A DNA stretch of 64,000 nt from Falciphora oryzae. Its lineage: Eukaryota; Ascomycota; Sordariomycetes; Magnaporthales; Magnaporthaceae. This document shows positions 55,831 through 64,000 of the stretch, piece after piece. The stretch covers positions 782,287 through 846,286 of the forward strand of contig JNVV01000003.1 in NCBI GenBank assembly GCA_000733355.1, written 5' to 3'. The notes below the pieces were generated by a model, which saw nothing but the letters and a program-made list of their open reading frames with translations, was not told the DNA's origin and made no database searches. How positions within the stretch are numbered: position 1 is the stretch's first letter; each line of letters starts with the position of its first letter. Position numbers and translations under genes: made by a program.

Positions 55831-58800
55831 GAGCTCGTTGACCAACCTTGATTCTCTTCTTCATCTTATTCCATTCCAGAAGCACTTCTCTCAAGCACCT
55901 GTCCTTTTCAATCACACGCCTTTTCTTCCAATTCTTTCCCTTTTCCCCGCCACCCAGTAGCCATCATCGGCCGATGTAAGCGCTCACGTCCAGGATGGAA
56001 ACGATCAAGCAAACCCTGTGATACCCACATTGTACATTTATTTCCCTGTAATGACCAAGTCAGCATGAGAAGATGATACCTGCCATACCGGCACATGGCA
56101 CATAGTCAGAGTTTTGTATACGCTATCAATGAATGAATTCATTCCTCCACCGCTCTTTCCCCCGACCTGACACGTGAGAACCCCCTGTTGCAGAAGCAGA
56201 AGCACGGTAACTCGACCAACCGAGGCAGGGATTGGCGGGCTTATTTTTGGGCATATCCCAGAAAAGGTCCGCCAGCAAACGTTCCAGACCCTGCAGGATG
56301 GCCTTGATCCCGTCGACGCAGCAGCATCCTACGACAAAAGCTTACCGATCAACTGGCTCTCTGGTGGTGGTTGTGGGCACCTGCTTCTTTCCAGTTATTT
56401 TTTTTTTTTCCTGCAGGCCAGACCGAGCCACCGGGTACACGACGTTGCATCACGCCGCGTGGAACGACGATGCCCACAGCATGGCGATCCCGGAAAGCCT
56501 GTTCAAGTTTTTGTTCGCCCCCATCCGGGCGGCATCAGCGCCTTGGGGGTGCGCCACAGCCCTAGAAAACCGAAAGCCTACCGTAACATGGCCTCCACTA
56601 ACAATGCCCACTTTGAGCCCTTGGGACTTTATGGGTAGGGCGTTCGTACCCGGGGGCTGGTCTCGTTGTGTTACCATTCCTAACAATGCGCTGTGCTCAC
56701 CTCTTGGCTGCTTCTCTCTATTTGCCACAGACGACAGACAGGTTTATCAGGCATGGGCAAGTTCCGAAGTCTTGGTAGAAGCCACCTGATAAAAAGATCA
56801 AACCAAGAGTGTGGGGGTGAGAGGATGGGAGGGGACATGGTCGTCGGACCGGTGTCCGGTGTCCGGTGAGTCGGGACGAAAATACCAAAACGACGTCTCT
56901 AGCCGAGATAGCGGTAGCGAAGGCCGAGCCGCTGCTGCCGCATCCGTTAAGACGAACATTGGAGCCTGAGCAGGTTTGCACGACACGAGAACGTTGAGGC
57001 CGACCCGGGTTGAGCCCTGCAGGTAGTGGAGGATGCCGAGACTGGCGTTCGACGGGGTTTAGAGTTGAGTGGGGACGGATGGTTGAGGGAGAAGAAGGAG
57101 GAGGGATTCCATCTTTCTTGGGTTGTGTGGCAGTGCTATTCTTGGTTGTTATCGAACCCTGGCCTCGTTCCAAGATCGATCTGCTGCCCTCCAGGTATCC
57201 ATCCATCCTAACCCGTGCCAGCATGTGGAGGGTGCGTCGCGCAACCTGATGCAAACGGGCAACGGGCGCCGCGCCCAACGCATGGCATAGCCTGGCTGGG
57301 GGGTGGTGGAGGGGTTTCTTTTTCTTGGTTGCAGGAAATGCGGGCCAGACCGATGCAGGGAAAGGAGAAACGCGTTCATCGGAAAGATCGCCACGGTTGC
57401 GTCGTCTCTGAAGTTTAAGTTAAGTTGGCTGGCCAGGCAGGGTAGCCCGCCCGCTGGACGGGCAGGTTCCCAGGACCAAGGGTTTTTTTTTATTTTTTTT
57501 TTAGCCTCGGATCGATTTGATGATGGACGCAACAATCAACCTGGGGCGGGAAACTGTAGCAGCCTCAGGTCTTGACCATATCGACGAGGCGGCAGCGCGT
57601 GCGGGAAGGGTGGAGCGGGTGTTTGTGAGAGTCGCGGCTCTGCGACGAAGGGGTCGATCTTTTTGCCGCCGCCGCGCTGCTGATGCTGATGAGACTGGTG
57701 GATGGTATTGACTGGTGCTGCTTGCTGCTGCGCTCTGCAAAGCTGGGAGTGCTGGGCTGGCTGGGTTCGAAAAGAACGGATGGCTGTTATTTCCTCTTTT
57801 GGGACGTTTGTTCGACGTAGAAGACCCGATACGATTGGATGTCCGCCTTCATCCCATCGAGGGGAAAGGTGTGAGTGCGTGCGGTGCCCATCATCCCTGG
57901 CGTCGGGCTCGATGAAAACATCGGATCGACCGTCCAATACCACCGTGGCCAAGGCATGCACCCTGCCTCTGCGGTACCCGCTCTCCTGTTCAATCTCGTC
58001 CGCGTCGCCGCAAAAGGCTATGTGGTTCGCCAAAAAGAGGTCGCCAGCTCGTCTGGTCTCGACGGCAAAGCACCACCACCACGACCCCGTACAAGATAAG
58101 GTCAGCTGCAAGGTACGTGGCAGTCTACAGACAAACACCAGACAAACCATCCTATCGCGGAATTTTAGGACGAGCAGGACGTCGAGCTGCCTCCGATTGG
58201 CTGCGCAAACCCCGCGTGCCAGGGCTGCCCGACACGCCAGTGTCAGAGGACGGGTTCCCCTGTCGAAAAAAGTTGGTTGGCGGAAGAAAAAGAGCCTCAA
58301 TTCACCTCCATGGTGCCTTTTCCCCAACTACCCGCCCTCGTTGCAACTGCAGTGGCGGCCCGTCAGTTGGTGCCTGCAGGTGTGGAGTCCAAAAAGGCTG
58401 GGCCGACAGCAGGTGGCAGTCACCACCCACAGCATCTCGGAGGGGCCGCCGTGGGCTCCTTCCTCTCTCGACAGTGCAGCCTCTGGGGAAGCCACGCCAC
58501 CTGAAACTCGGGCTGGGCCAGGGGGAGCCCTTGTTTCCAAACGTCCCATTCCGCCCACATCACGTCTTGCCCTCCCCTCTCTCTCAATCCCCAACCCCAA
58601 GCCCGCGGCGACTCGAAAAAAGAAAAGAAAAAAAAAGACGCGTTGGGGACGCCCTGGCCGGCTGGCCCGTTTCTCGTGTTGCCCACTGGGGGGTGGCTGT
58701 CGACACACTGGCACCGCTCATCCTGGAGCCGCGCCGCACCAGACTCGATGTGCACGAGCAGTGGCTCGCAATGGGCCCTCAGGTGAGCCAGTCGCGAGTC

Positions 58801-59925
58801 CCCGATCCCGCAGGGCGAGACGGGGGGGCCTCGATACGGGAAACAGCAGCGACGATGCCAGGAGATGGATGCTAGGTGGCCCTCGGCGTGCTCGGCTCGA
58901 GGTTGCAGCGGCCGCCGGTCGTGTGTGGCCAGGCTGGATTCTGGACCGCAAAGAAGACCAGAGAGAGCCAATCTCGCGCTCCTCATCTATCCGCGACGCC
59001 ATCATCTGTCTCTGCCAAAGTGGCTGCATGCGCCCTCGCTCGACTGACTCTCGGCGTCAATGCGCCTGTCGGTTGCGCGGCCCTCTCGTCCCCTTCCCAG
59101 CACAAAGGGGTGACAGGCGCGCCGCGCCAGGGTCTCCCTCGCGAGCCCTGCAGCTTCCCAGACCTTGCCGATGCAACGCGGGCGGAGAATTGTTCCACTG
59201 CTTCCATCGGTCCCTGCTGTCGGACCAGTGCCGCAAGAGCAGGGCTCCGCCAGCGCCACCCCGAATTTCCGGCACCACCATCTTCTGATCTCCCTTCTGG
59301 CCCTCCCCGACATGGCAGAACATGGTCTCCTCCTGGTGGGGAAAAAAAGACGTTGCGCACTCCACACACACTGCCTTGCCCTGCCCCCTTTCCTGCCCGT
59401 GCTGGCCCCCGCCGTCCCCCTTCGCCGTCCCCGCCCGCCGTCGTCCGTGGTGTTGGGACGAAGGGAAAGCCTTGGCTCTCGTCTCTGCGTCCCCTTCATA
59501 AGAACCTCGCCGTGCGCCCGCTGTTTCCTCCTCCCGCCTCCCACCCCCTCTGATCTGCTCCTGGGATCAGCGCCAACCGCTGCTCTTGTCTGTCGCTCTT
59601 TTCTCAGTTTTGTCGCCTTCTTTCTTCTGTGCGTGCAGTGCACATCCAAACATCGCTCTTGAAGAGATCGTCCATTCCCCCAAATCAGCCCGCCCCCCTT
59701 GTCACTCGCTACCGATCCCTCCGGCAAGAGATCTTCACGACCTTCGCGCGCGAGTTCGCCAAGGGCATATCAAGTCATCACGGCATCATCGCGTTACGAT
59801 ATACCCCGAAGCTCGAGCAGGCTGTTGAGCATTACGAACCGGTCCGAGACCCCTAGACGATACGAGTAACGCCATCATTTCCCCACCCAGCAGACAACAG
59901 CAGGACAAGTAGTCAGCCGCCCATC
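55831..59925. other. 4.1-kb gap with no gene recognised
   Basis: Holds the 3' UTR of the 54-kb gene and the upstream region of the small secreted protein at 59926. From about 57700 to 59700 stop codons are scarce in several frames at once, producing ORFs up to 528 codons, but composition rather than coding explains this. T-runs occur at 57483-57502. A CT-rich stretch from about 59360 to 59700 looks like a promoter or leader. Confidence 0.5.
57483..57502. repeat. T-rich homopolymer tract
   Basis: T9 and T10 runs separated by one A in gene-free DNA; a slippage-prone tract. Confidence 0.75.
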
Positions 59926-60231
59926 ATGAAGTTCTCGGCTGTGTGCCTCGTCTCACTCATCGGCGCCGCTGCGGCCGCCCCCGCCGCCGAGCCCGTCGAC
60001 GTCGAGGTCCGCGCTCTGGCCCGCGACACCATGCACTCGGGCGCTGAGATCGTGTCCAAGCTGGCCATCATGCAGGGCAGGGTCTCGCCGTCCAAGAGCA
60101 AGAACCCCCTGCAGGCCCGCCCCGCCGACCCCAACGCCTGCTACGCCGACTGCATCCTCGGCGGCGGTACCGACTGGGAGTGCATCTGCAAGTGCGTCGC
60201 CTGCGGTGGCAAGACCCCTCCTCCTAAGTAG
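59926..60231 (+). CDS. Small secreted protein with CxCxCxxC cysteine cluster
   Basis: Single exon, 101 residues, function unknown. A signal peptide (MKFSAVCLVSLIGAAAAAPA, about residues 1-18) precedes an acidic, possibly cleaved pro-region containing the pair KSKNPLQAR. The mature C-terminal end carries all six post-signal cysteines, at 72, 76, 86, 88, 90 and 93, in the spacing CxxxC-x9-CxCxCxxC. It ends in a Lys/Pro tail. The cysteine spacing is tighter than in hydrophobins (which have eight cysteines with a CC pair) and differs from the other small secreted protein in this window. It could be a metal-binding or disulfide-knotted extracellular peptide. The start codon follows a C/A-rich leader ending in CATC, good for a fungal start. 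Confidence 0.72.
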   Translation: MKFSAVCLVSLIGAAAAAPAAEPVDVEVRALARDTMHSGAEIVSKLAIMQGRVSPSKSKNPLQARPADPNACYADCILGGGTDWECICKCVACGGKTPPPK

Positions 60232-61196
60232 AGGGACGCCTCGACCGATCGGAAGCTGGTGGCAGTATGAAGGATACGAAGAAGAAGACGACACAGCAAA
60301 GGGAGGACCGCAAGAGAAAAGACAGTGTGCTATAAGAGCGTCCCAAACCAATCCCACGAGGAAACAAAACCCACCCGCGAGCGAGCGGGTGGACAAGTGG
60401 ACTGGCTTGCTGTTCTGCTTTGGAGGCTTCATAGGCAGCGAGAAGCCTCCTCGGCCGACTGTGTTACGATAAGGGACCGGTCATATTTGACTGCCGTTGC
60501 TCTCCTTTTGCTTGCCTGCCTTCTAGGGCAGTGGCTGCTCTCTTGGGGACTTGGTGCGATCTCTTTTGTCTGGACGTTTTCACAAGAAGCCTGGGTGGGT
60601 ACCTTAGCTGGTCCTGGGGAACTTTTCTCCGTCCCGGAGCCGTGGACGGCTAGGGACGGGTGGGCTTGGATGTGATTGCGATGCAGCGTACCACTACTCT
60701 GGAGTAGCCTTTCTTTATACCTGTTACCGCATTATACCCTTATTTCCCTGTATGCAGGAACCCGGCGATGGGTTCGACGTCTCATGTACACTAGAGCGCG
60801 AGGAGCAAGTCCGGTAGTAAAGATGACGTGTGTGTGACACCCCGGTGACGGCTGGATCCAGCCCCATGGCTTCCATGGTTTTGTTTATCTGTATATGCAT
60901 TAGGTGTATATGCATTAGAGATGACTACCTATATATCTACAACCAGCGCTGTTTTGAACAAAGAGAAACCAACAAACAAACGCCTGCCAATGGACTCCAC
61001 CGGCCCGCTGGCCACGGAAACAAATGAAATGCAGTGGGTACAGACAGGTCTCTCCTGTCATGCTGTCGGGTTGTAGAGATACACCGTAAAAGAAATTAAG
61101 AATAAGGAAAACAGGCCCAGATGGGACGACTGGGTGGGTTGGTCTATGTGCATGAACTCGATGCTTTTTTTTTGGCTTTCTTTTTCTTTCTTTCTT
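60232..61196. other. Gap between convergent genes
   Basis: 3' UTRs of the small secreted protein and of the DUF3433-type gene. Short ORFs only; nothing supportable. Confidence 0.6.
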
Positions 61197-64000
61197 TTAT
61201 ACAGGAATGCCGACGTCCGACGCGCCCGACGTCTCGTCGGCGTCGACGCCGATGCGCATGGCGCCCGAGGTGCCCTCCATGGGGCCAAACTCGTACAGCA
61301 GCGCGAGCTGCTCGACGACGCGGTCCCTCTCGGCCGCGGGCAGCAGGGCCGACCCCGCGGCGGCCCAGGCGACGCCGGACGAGTCGCAGACGTAGACCAT
61401 TGCGCCGGCGGCGGAGCTGGGGTCGGCGGGCATGGACGGCCAGGCGACGAAGAAGCTGGCGACGACGACGGCGACCATGCAGAAGAGGGCGGCGACGGCG
61501 ACCCAGGCGCAGGCGGCGTGGGCCGGGTGCGACTTGTGCAGGCGGGCGGGCACCATGTGCAGCAGCACCGGCATGGCCTCGGCGGCCAGGGCGGCGAGCG
61601 CGACGGAGGCGAGGAAGAAGTGGCGGGCGCGCAGGGCGCGGTACAGGCCCGAGACCGGGTTGCTCGAGGGCGCCAGCAGCACGGTGCGGTGGGCGGGCTG
61701 GCCGCGCTGCGAGAGGAGCAGGTAGGGGCTGGCGAGGGAGACGTTGCTGAAAAAGGAGCCCCACCAGAAGGAAATGGCGAGCCCGATCAGGGTAAAGAGC
61801 ACGCGCGCGCCGTAGCCCTGCTGGCCCATGAAGCGCTCAAAGTCCGAGCTGGACGTCCAGCTGACGTAGTACAGCATCATGATCAGGAGCCCGCACGCAA
61901 AGGCCACGAACAGCAGGCGCGGAAGGTTCGACAGCATCATGAAGGGCAGGTAGTGCTCCCGCTGGCGCGTCAGCGGCGCCGACTCGGAGCTGGCCTGCTG
62001 CTGCCGGTGGTCTACCCCGCCGTAGCCGTAGTAGTCGCCTTGGTGCTCGTCGTGGCGCCCGCTGCCGGCCAGCCCTTCCCTGTCGTCCTCGCCGTTGCCC
62101 TGCAGCGACATGCCCTCGGCGCCGCTGCAGACCGTGACGCCGTAGTCAGTTGTCTCGCTGCCATCGACCGAGTACACTCCAAGACGGAACCGGCGGTTGC
62201 CCGCCGCGCGGAGCAGCTGCTCGTGCGTGATCCTGCCCTTGACTCTGGCCGCCGCCATGGCCGCCGTGGACTCGCCTTCGGTCTTCTCCACCACGGCTCT
62301 GCTGTTGCCCGTCGTGGGCAGTGACAGCAGAAGCGACCTGACTTCGGGGTTCCCGGCCAGGGCTGCCGTGCCAATGATGCTCCACGGGTTGGACGCCACG
62401 CCGGTCCGCCACCTGAACATGCTGAGAAGCACTAGCAGAGAGATGACGGCCATGAGGCTAAGAAGGCCTATGGCGGCCCGCGCATTCGGAGGCGACACGA
62501 CAAGAGTCGCCGCGCACGGGCGGACCTCGGGCACGCAGAGGTCCTCGTTCTGTCGGATGGCAAACGCCTCGGGCCAGAAGGGCACCAGGACGGCCGCGAC
62601 CAGCAGCAGGAGCTTGGACAGGAAGAGGACTGGCGGGTACCGCAGTAGACCTCCCTCGGGCGCCAGGGAGTGGAGCGCAGCGGGGATGCTGTGGAAGACG
62701 CCGGTACGCATGCAAATGGAGTCTTTGGCAGGCGCTCCAGAGGGGTGGGTGAGGCGGTGGTAGGGGTGCATCTGCCGCGCGCTCGTCTCAACCATGCGCG
62801 CGGCGGCGAGCGAGACGACGGCAAGGAGGACGGGGAGGAAAAGCGCGGCCAGATGGGCAGGCTTGGCGAGGTAGTAGCTCTTGATCCCGATCGGGTTTCC
62901 GTTGCGGCTGGCCTCGGCACTGGGCTTCGCGGGCTGGGGATACCGTGTCACTGTCGCCGTGGGCATGCCGGCGGCGTTGGTCAACGTCACCGTCTTGGGT
63001 GGCAGGGGCATGGTTGTAAGCTCAGTCCGGGTCGGCTTTCCTTGTTCATCCGTGAAAACGCGAGCCAGGGTTGCCGAGACGGGCGCCGGTGTCAGCATCT
63101 TGGTGGTCTTGACGCCATTGCCGTCAGTCGTGACCACCACTGACGGCTCGGCCCAGTCGATCGACGCCGTCGGACGCCAGACATTGTCGGTCCGTTGCTT
63201 GCCGGCGTCGCCCGGGTCGCCGGGGCGCTCCTCGGGGCGTGGGCCGCGGTCGTCGCCGCCTGTCAGCTGCTCCGAGTCACTGCCACCGGGCCTCTTGGGC
63301 CGTGGTGTTGGAGTTGCAGATGCAGCCACCGGCGCAGGCATGAGCGGCACAGGTGGCTTGAGAGGCGGCTTGTCGTTCTCATTCACCGGAGGCCGCGGGT
63401 TCGTTTTTTCCCCCGAGTTTACAGGCTCCCGGGTGGTCTGAGGCGGCATTGGTTTCGGCGGTGTGTTTCCGCCTTTGCCATCTGGTTGTTTCGGAGGATC
63501 ATCTTTGCCCGAGCCAGGAGGGAATATCGGGATAGGGACCAGAGGTTTATCAGAAGGTTCATCGGTCTTGGATGGCGGTGCTGATAATGTGATTGGGGCC
63601 GGCAGGGGAAATGGGGGCTTGTTGGGTTGCTTCGAAGGCTTAGGGGGCTTCGGGTCTTCCTTTGGCTCTTCTTTGGGGGGTTCGGGGCGCCAGGGGAAAT
63701 CCGGAAGCTCCCCGGGTTTCGGAAGATTAGGGAACGGGTCAGGCTTCGGAGGTGGCTTCGGGTCAGGCTTCGGAGGTGGCTTCGGGTCAGGCTTCGGAGG
63801 TGGCTTCGGAGGTGGCTTCGGAGGTGGCTTCGGATCAGGGCCCGGTGTCGGATCAGGTTTTGGAAATATCGGCGGCAAGGGGACGTCTGGCCAGGGGATC
63901 GGAAAGCCCGAACCACCTCCTCCAGGACCTTGACTGCCTCCTCCAGGGGTTTGACTTCCCCCTCCACCCCCTCCAGGAGGCGGCGGAGGCGGTGGGGGCG
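61197..64000 (-). CDS. DUF3433-type fungal multipass membrane protein with Pro/Lys/Gly-rich N-terminal region (5' partial)
   Basis: The frame is open to the window edge, so the start is outside; the stop is at 61197-61199. More than 930 residues are visible. The outermost part is poly-Pro and Gly-rich, followed by PKPPPKPD repeats and a long Pro-rich low-complexity region, all probably extracellular or disordered. Two similar membrane blocks follow. One begins YYLAKPAHLAALFLPVLLAVVS and is followed by METSARQMHPYHRL. The second begins HYLPFMMLSNLPRLLFVAFA and is followed by SDFERFMGQQGYGARVLFT. This duplicated arrangement is characteristic of DUF3433 proteins, which are large, membrane-bound and of unknown function; such proteins are sometimes labelled zonadhesin because of their repeats. 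The C-terminus is soluble and acidic. Identification rests on my recall of the family pattern. Confidence 0.75.
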   Translation of the reverse strand, partial: PPPPPPPPGGGGGGSQTPGGGSQGPGGGGSGFPIPWPDVPLPPIFPKPDPTPGPDPKPPPKPPPKPPPKPDPKPPPKPDPKPPPKPDPFPNLPKPGELPDFPWRPEPPKEEPKEDPKPPKPSKQPNKPPFPLPAPITLSAPPSKTDEPSDKPLVPIPIFPPGSGKDDPPKQPDGKGGNTPPKPMPPQTTREPVNSGEKTNPRPPVNENDKPPLKPPVPLMPAPVAASATPTPRPKRPGGSDSEQLTGGDDRGPRPEERPGDPGDAGKQRTDNVWRPTASIDWAEPSVVVTTDGNGVKTTKMLTPAPVSATLARVFTDEQGKPTRTELTTMPLPPKTVTLTNAAGMPTATVTRYPQPAKPSAEASRNGNPIGIKSYYLAKPAHLAALFLPVLLAVVSLAAARMVETSARQMHPYHRLTHPSGAPAKDSICMRTGVFHSIPAALHSLAPEGGLLRYPPVLFLSKLLLLVAAVLVPFWPEAFAIRQNEDLCVPEVRPCAATLVVSPPNARAAIGLLSLMAVISLLVLLSMFRWRTGVASNPWSIIGTAALAGNPEVRSLLLSLPTTGNSRAVVEKTEGESTAAMAAARVKGRITHEQLLRAAGNRRFRLGVYSVDGSETTDYGVTVCSGAEGMSLQGNGEDDREGLAGSGRHDEHQGDYYGYGGVDHRQQQASSESAPLTRQREHYLPFMMLSNLPRLLFVAFACGLLIMMLYYVSWTSSSDFERFMGQQGYGARVLFTLIGLAISFWWGSFFSNVSLASPYLLLSQRGQPAHRTVLLAPSSNPVSGLYRALRARHFFLASVALAALAAEAMPVLLHMVPARLHKSHPAHAACAWVAVAALFCMVAVVVASFFVAWPSMPADPSSAAGAMVYVCDSSGVAWAAAGSALLPAAERDRVVEQLALLYEFGPMEGTSGAMRIGVDADETSGASDVGIPV
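63736..63836 (-). repeat. 12/24-bp coding minisatellite (Pro-Lys repeat)
   Basis: Tandem 12-bp units GGCTTCGGAGGT and GGCTTCGGGTCA, first alternating as a 24-bp double unit, then as repeated single units. On the minus strand they encode PKPPPKPD-type repeats of the membrane protein. The near-perfect identity suggests recent expansion and probable length polymorphism. Confidence 0.85.

Noticed and set aside
57702..59288. 528-codon plus-strand ORF
   Set aside because: Several other frames are also nearly stop-free here. The protein is Pro/Arg/Ser-rich, with no domain, no signal and no consistent splicing.
1..64000. tRNA, rRNA, CRISPR arrays, transposon termini, viral genes
   Set aside because: Looked for B-box-like GTTCGA contexts, repeated spacers, terminal inverted repeats and transposase/RT motifs by eye; none held up.

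Overview
The window comes from the nuclear genome of a filamentous ascomycete. Introns are short (59-279 bp), with GTAAGT/GTGAGT-type donors and CTAAC/CTGAC branch points. Intergenic DNA is long, codons are GC-rich, and the gene content includes a chitin deacetylase, a torulene-type carotenoid oxygenase, a DUF3433-like membrane protein and a fungal choline oxidase. Together these point to Pezizomycotina, most likely a Sordariomycete. I cannot name the genus. I see no tRNA, rRNA, CRISPR array, intact transposon or virus.

Layout. 1-8.3 kb is a tight housekeeping block, all on the plus strand: the C-terminal part of the inner-ring nucleoporin Nup155/Nup170, the UV-damage/CUL4 adaptor DDB1, and the Rieske iron-sulfur protein of complex III with CCAAT and CACGTG boxes upstream. 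12.1-13.4 kb holds a secreted, Asn-rich repeat protein behind a clear TATA box. 14.2-15.8 kb (minus) is a three-exon chitin-binding chitin/polysaccharide deacetylase. 19.2-21.6 kb is a NIPA-type magnesium transporter. 22.9-24.0 kb (minus) is a CHIP-like TPR/U-box ubiquitin ligase. 25.3-29.9 kb is a divergent pair, betaine aldehyde dehydrogenase (minus) and choline oxidase (plus). Together they make the complete two-enzyme route from choline to glycine betaine, and both end in peroxisomal-type tripeptides.

30.7 kb (minus) is a small secreted six-cysteine protein. 34.0-34.4 kb (minus) is a 103-residue amphipathic/hydrophobic protein. 35.4-37.3 kb (minus) is the carotenoid oxygenase. 39.8-42.0 kb (minus) is an MFS transporter with a long disordered N-terminus and long poly(dA:dT) tracts upstream. 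45.8-47.0 kb (minus) is a three-exon F-box protein. 51.5-52.6 kb is an HD-domain 5'-deoxynucleotidase. 54.1-55.8 kb is a disordered, probably nuclear protein of unknown function. 59.9-60.2 kb is a second small secreted six-cysteine protein. 61.2-64.0 kb (minus, open at the window edge) is a DUF3433-type membrane protein with a Pro/Lys-rich minisatellite-encoded region.

About half of the window is gene-free under my reading. The largest gaps (8.3-12.1, 15.8-19.2, 42.0-45.8, 47.0-51.5 and 55.8-59.9 kb) show only overlapping, unconserved-looking ORFs. The most interesting points are the choline-to-betaine pair with its paired peroxisomal signals, a Thr at the choline oxidase position homologous to catalytic Ser101, a TAGTAG tandem acceptor in the carotenoid oxygenase whose upstream choice gives an immediate stop, and the unexplained small amphipathic and cysteine-rich proteins.
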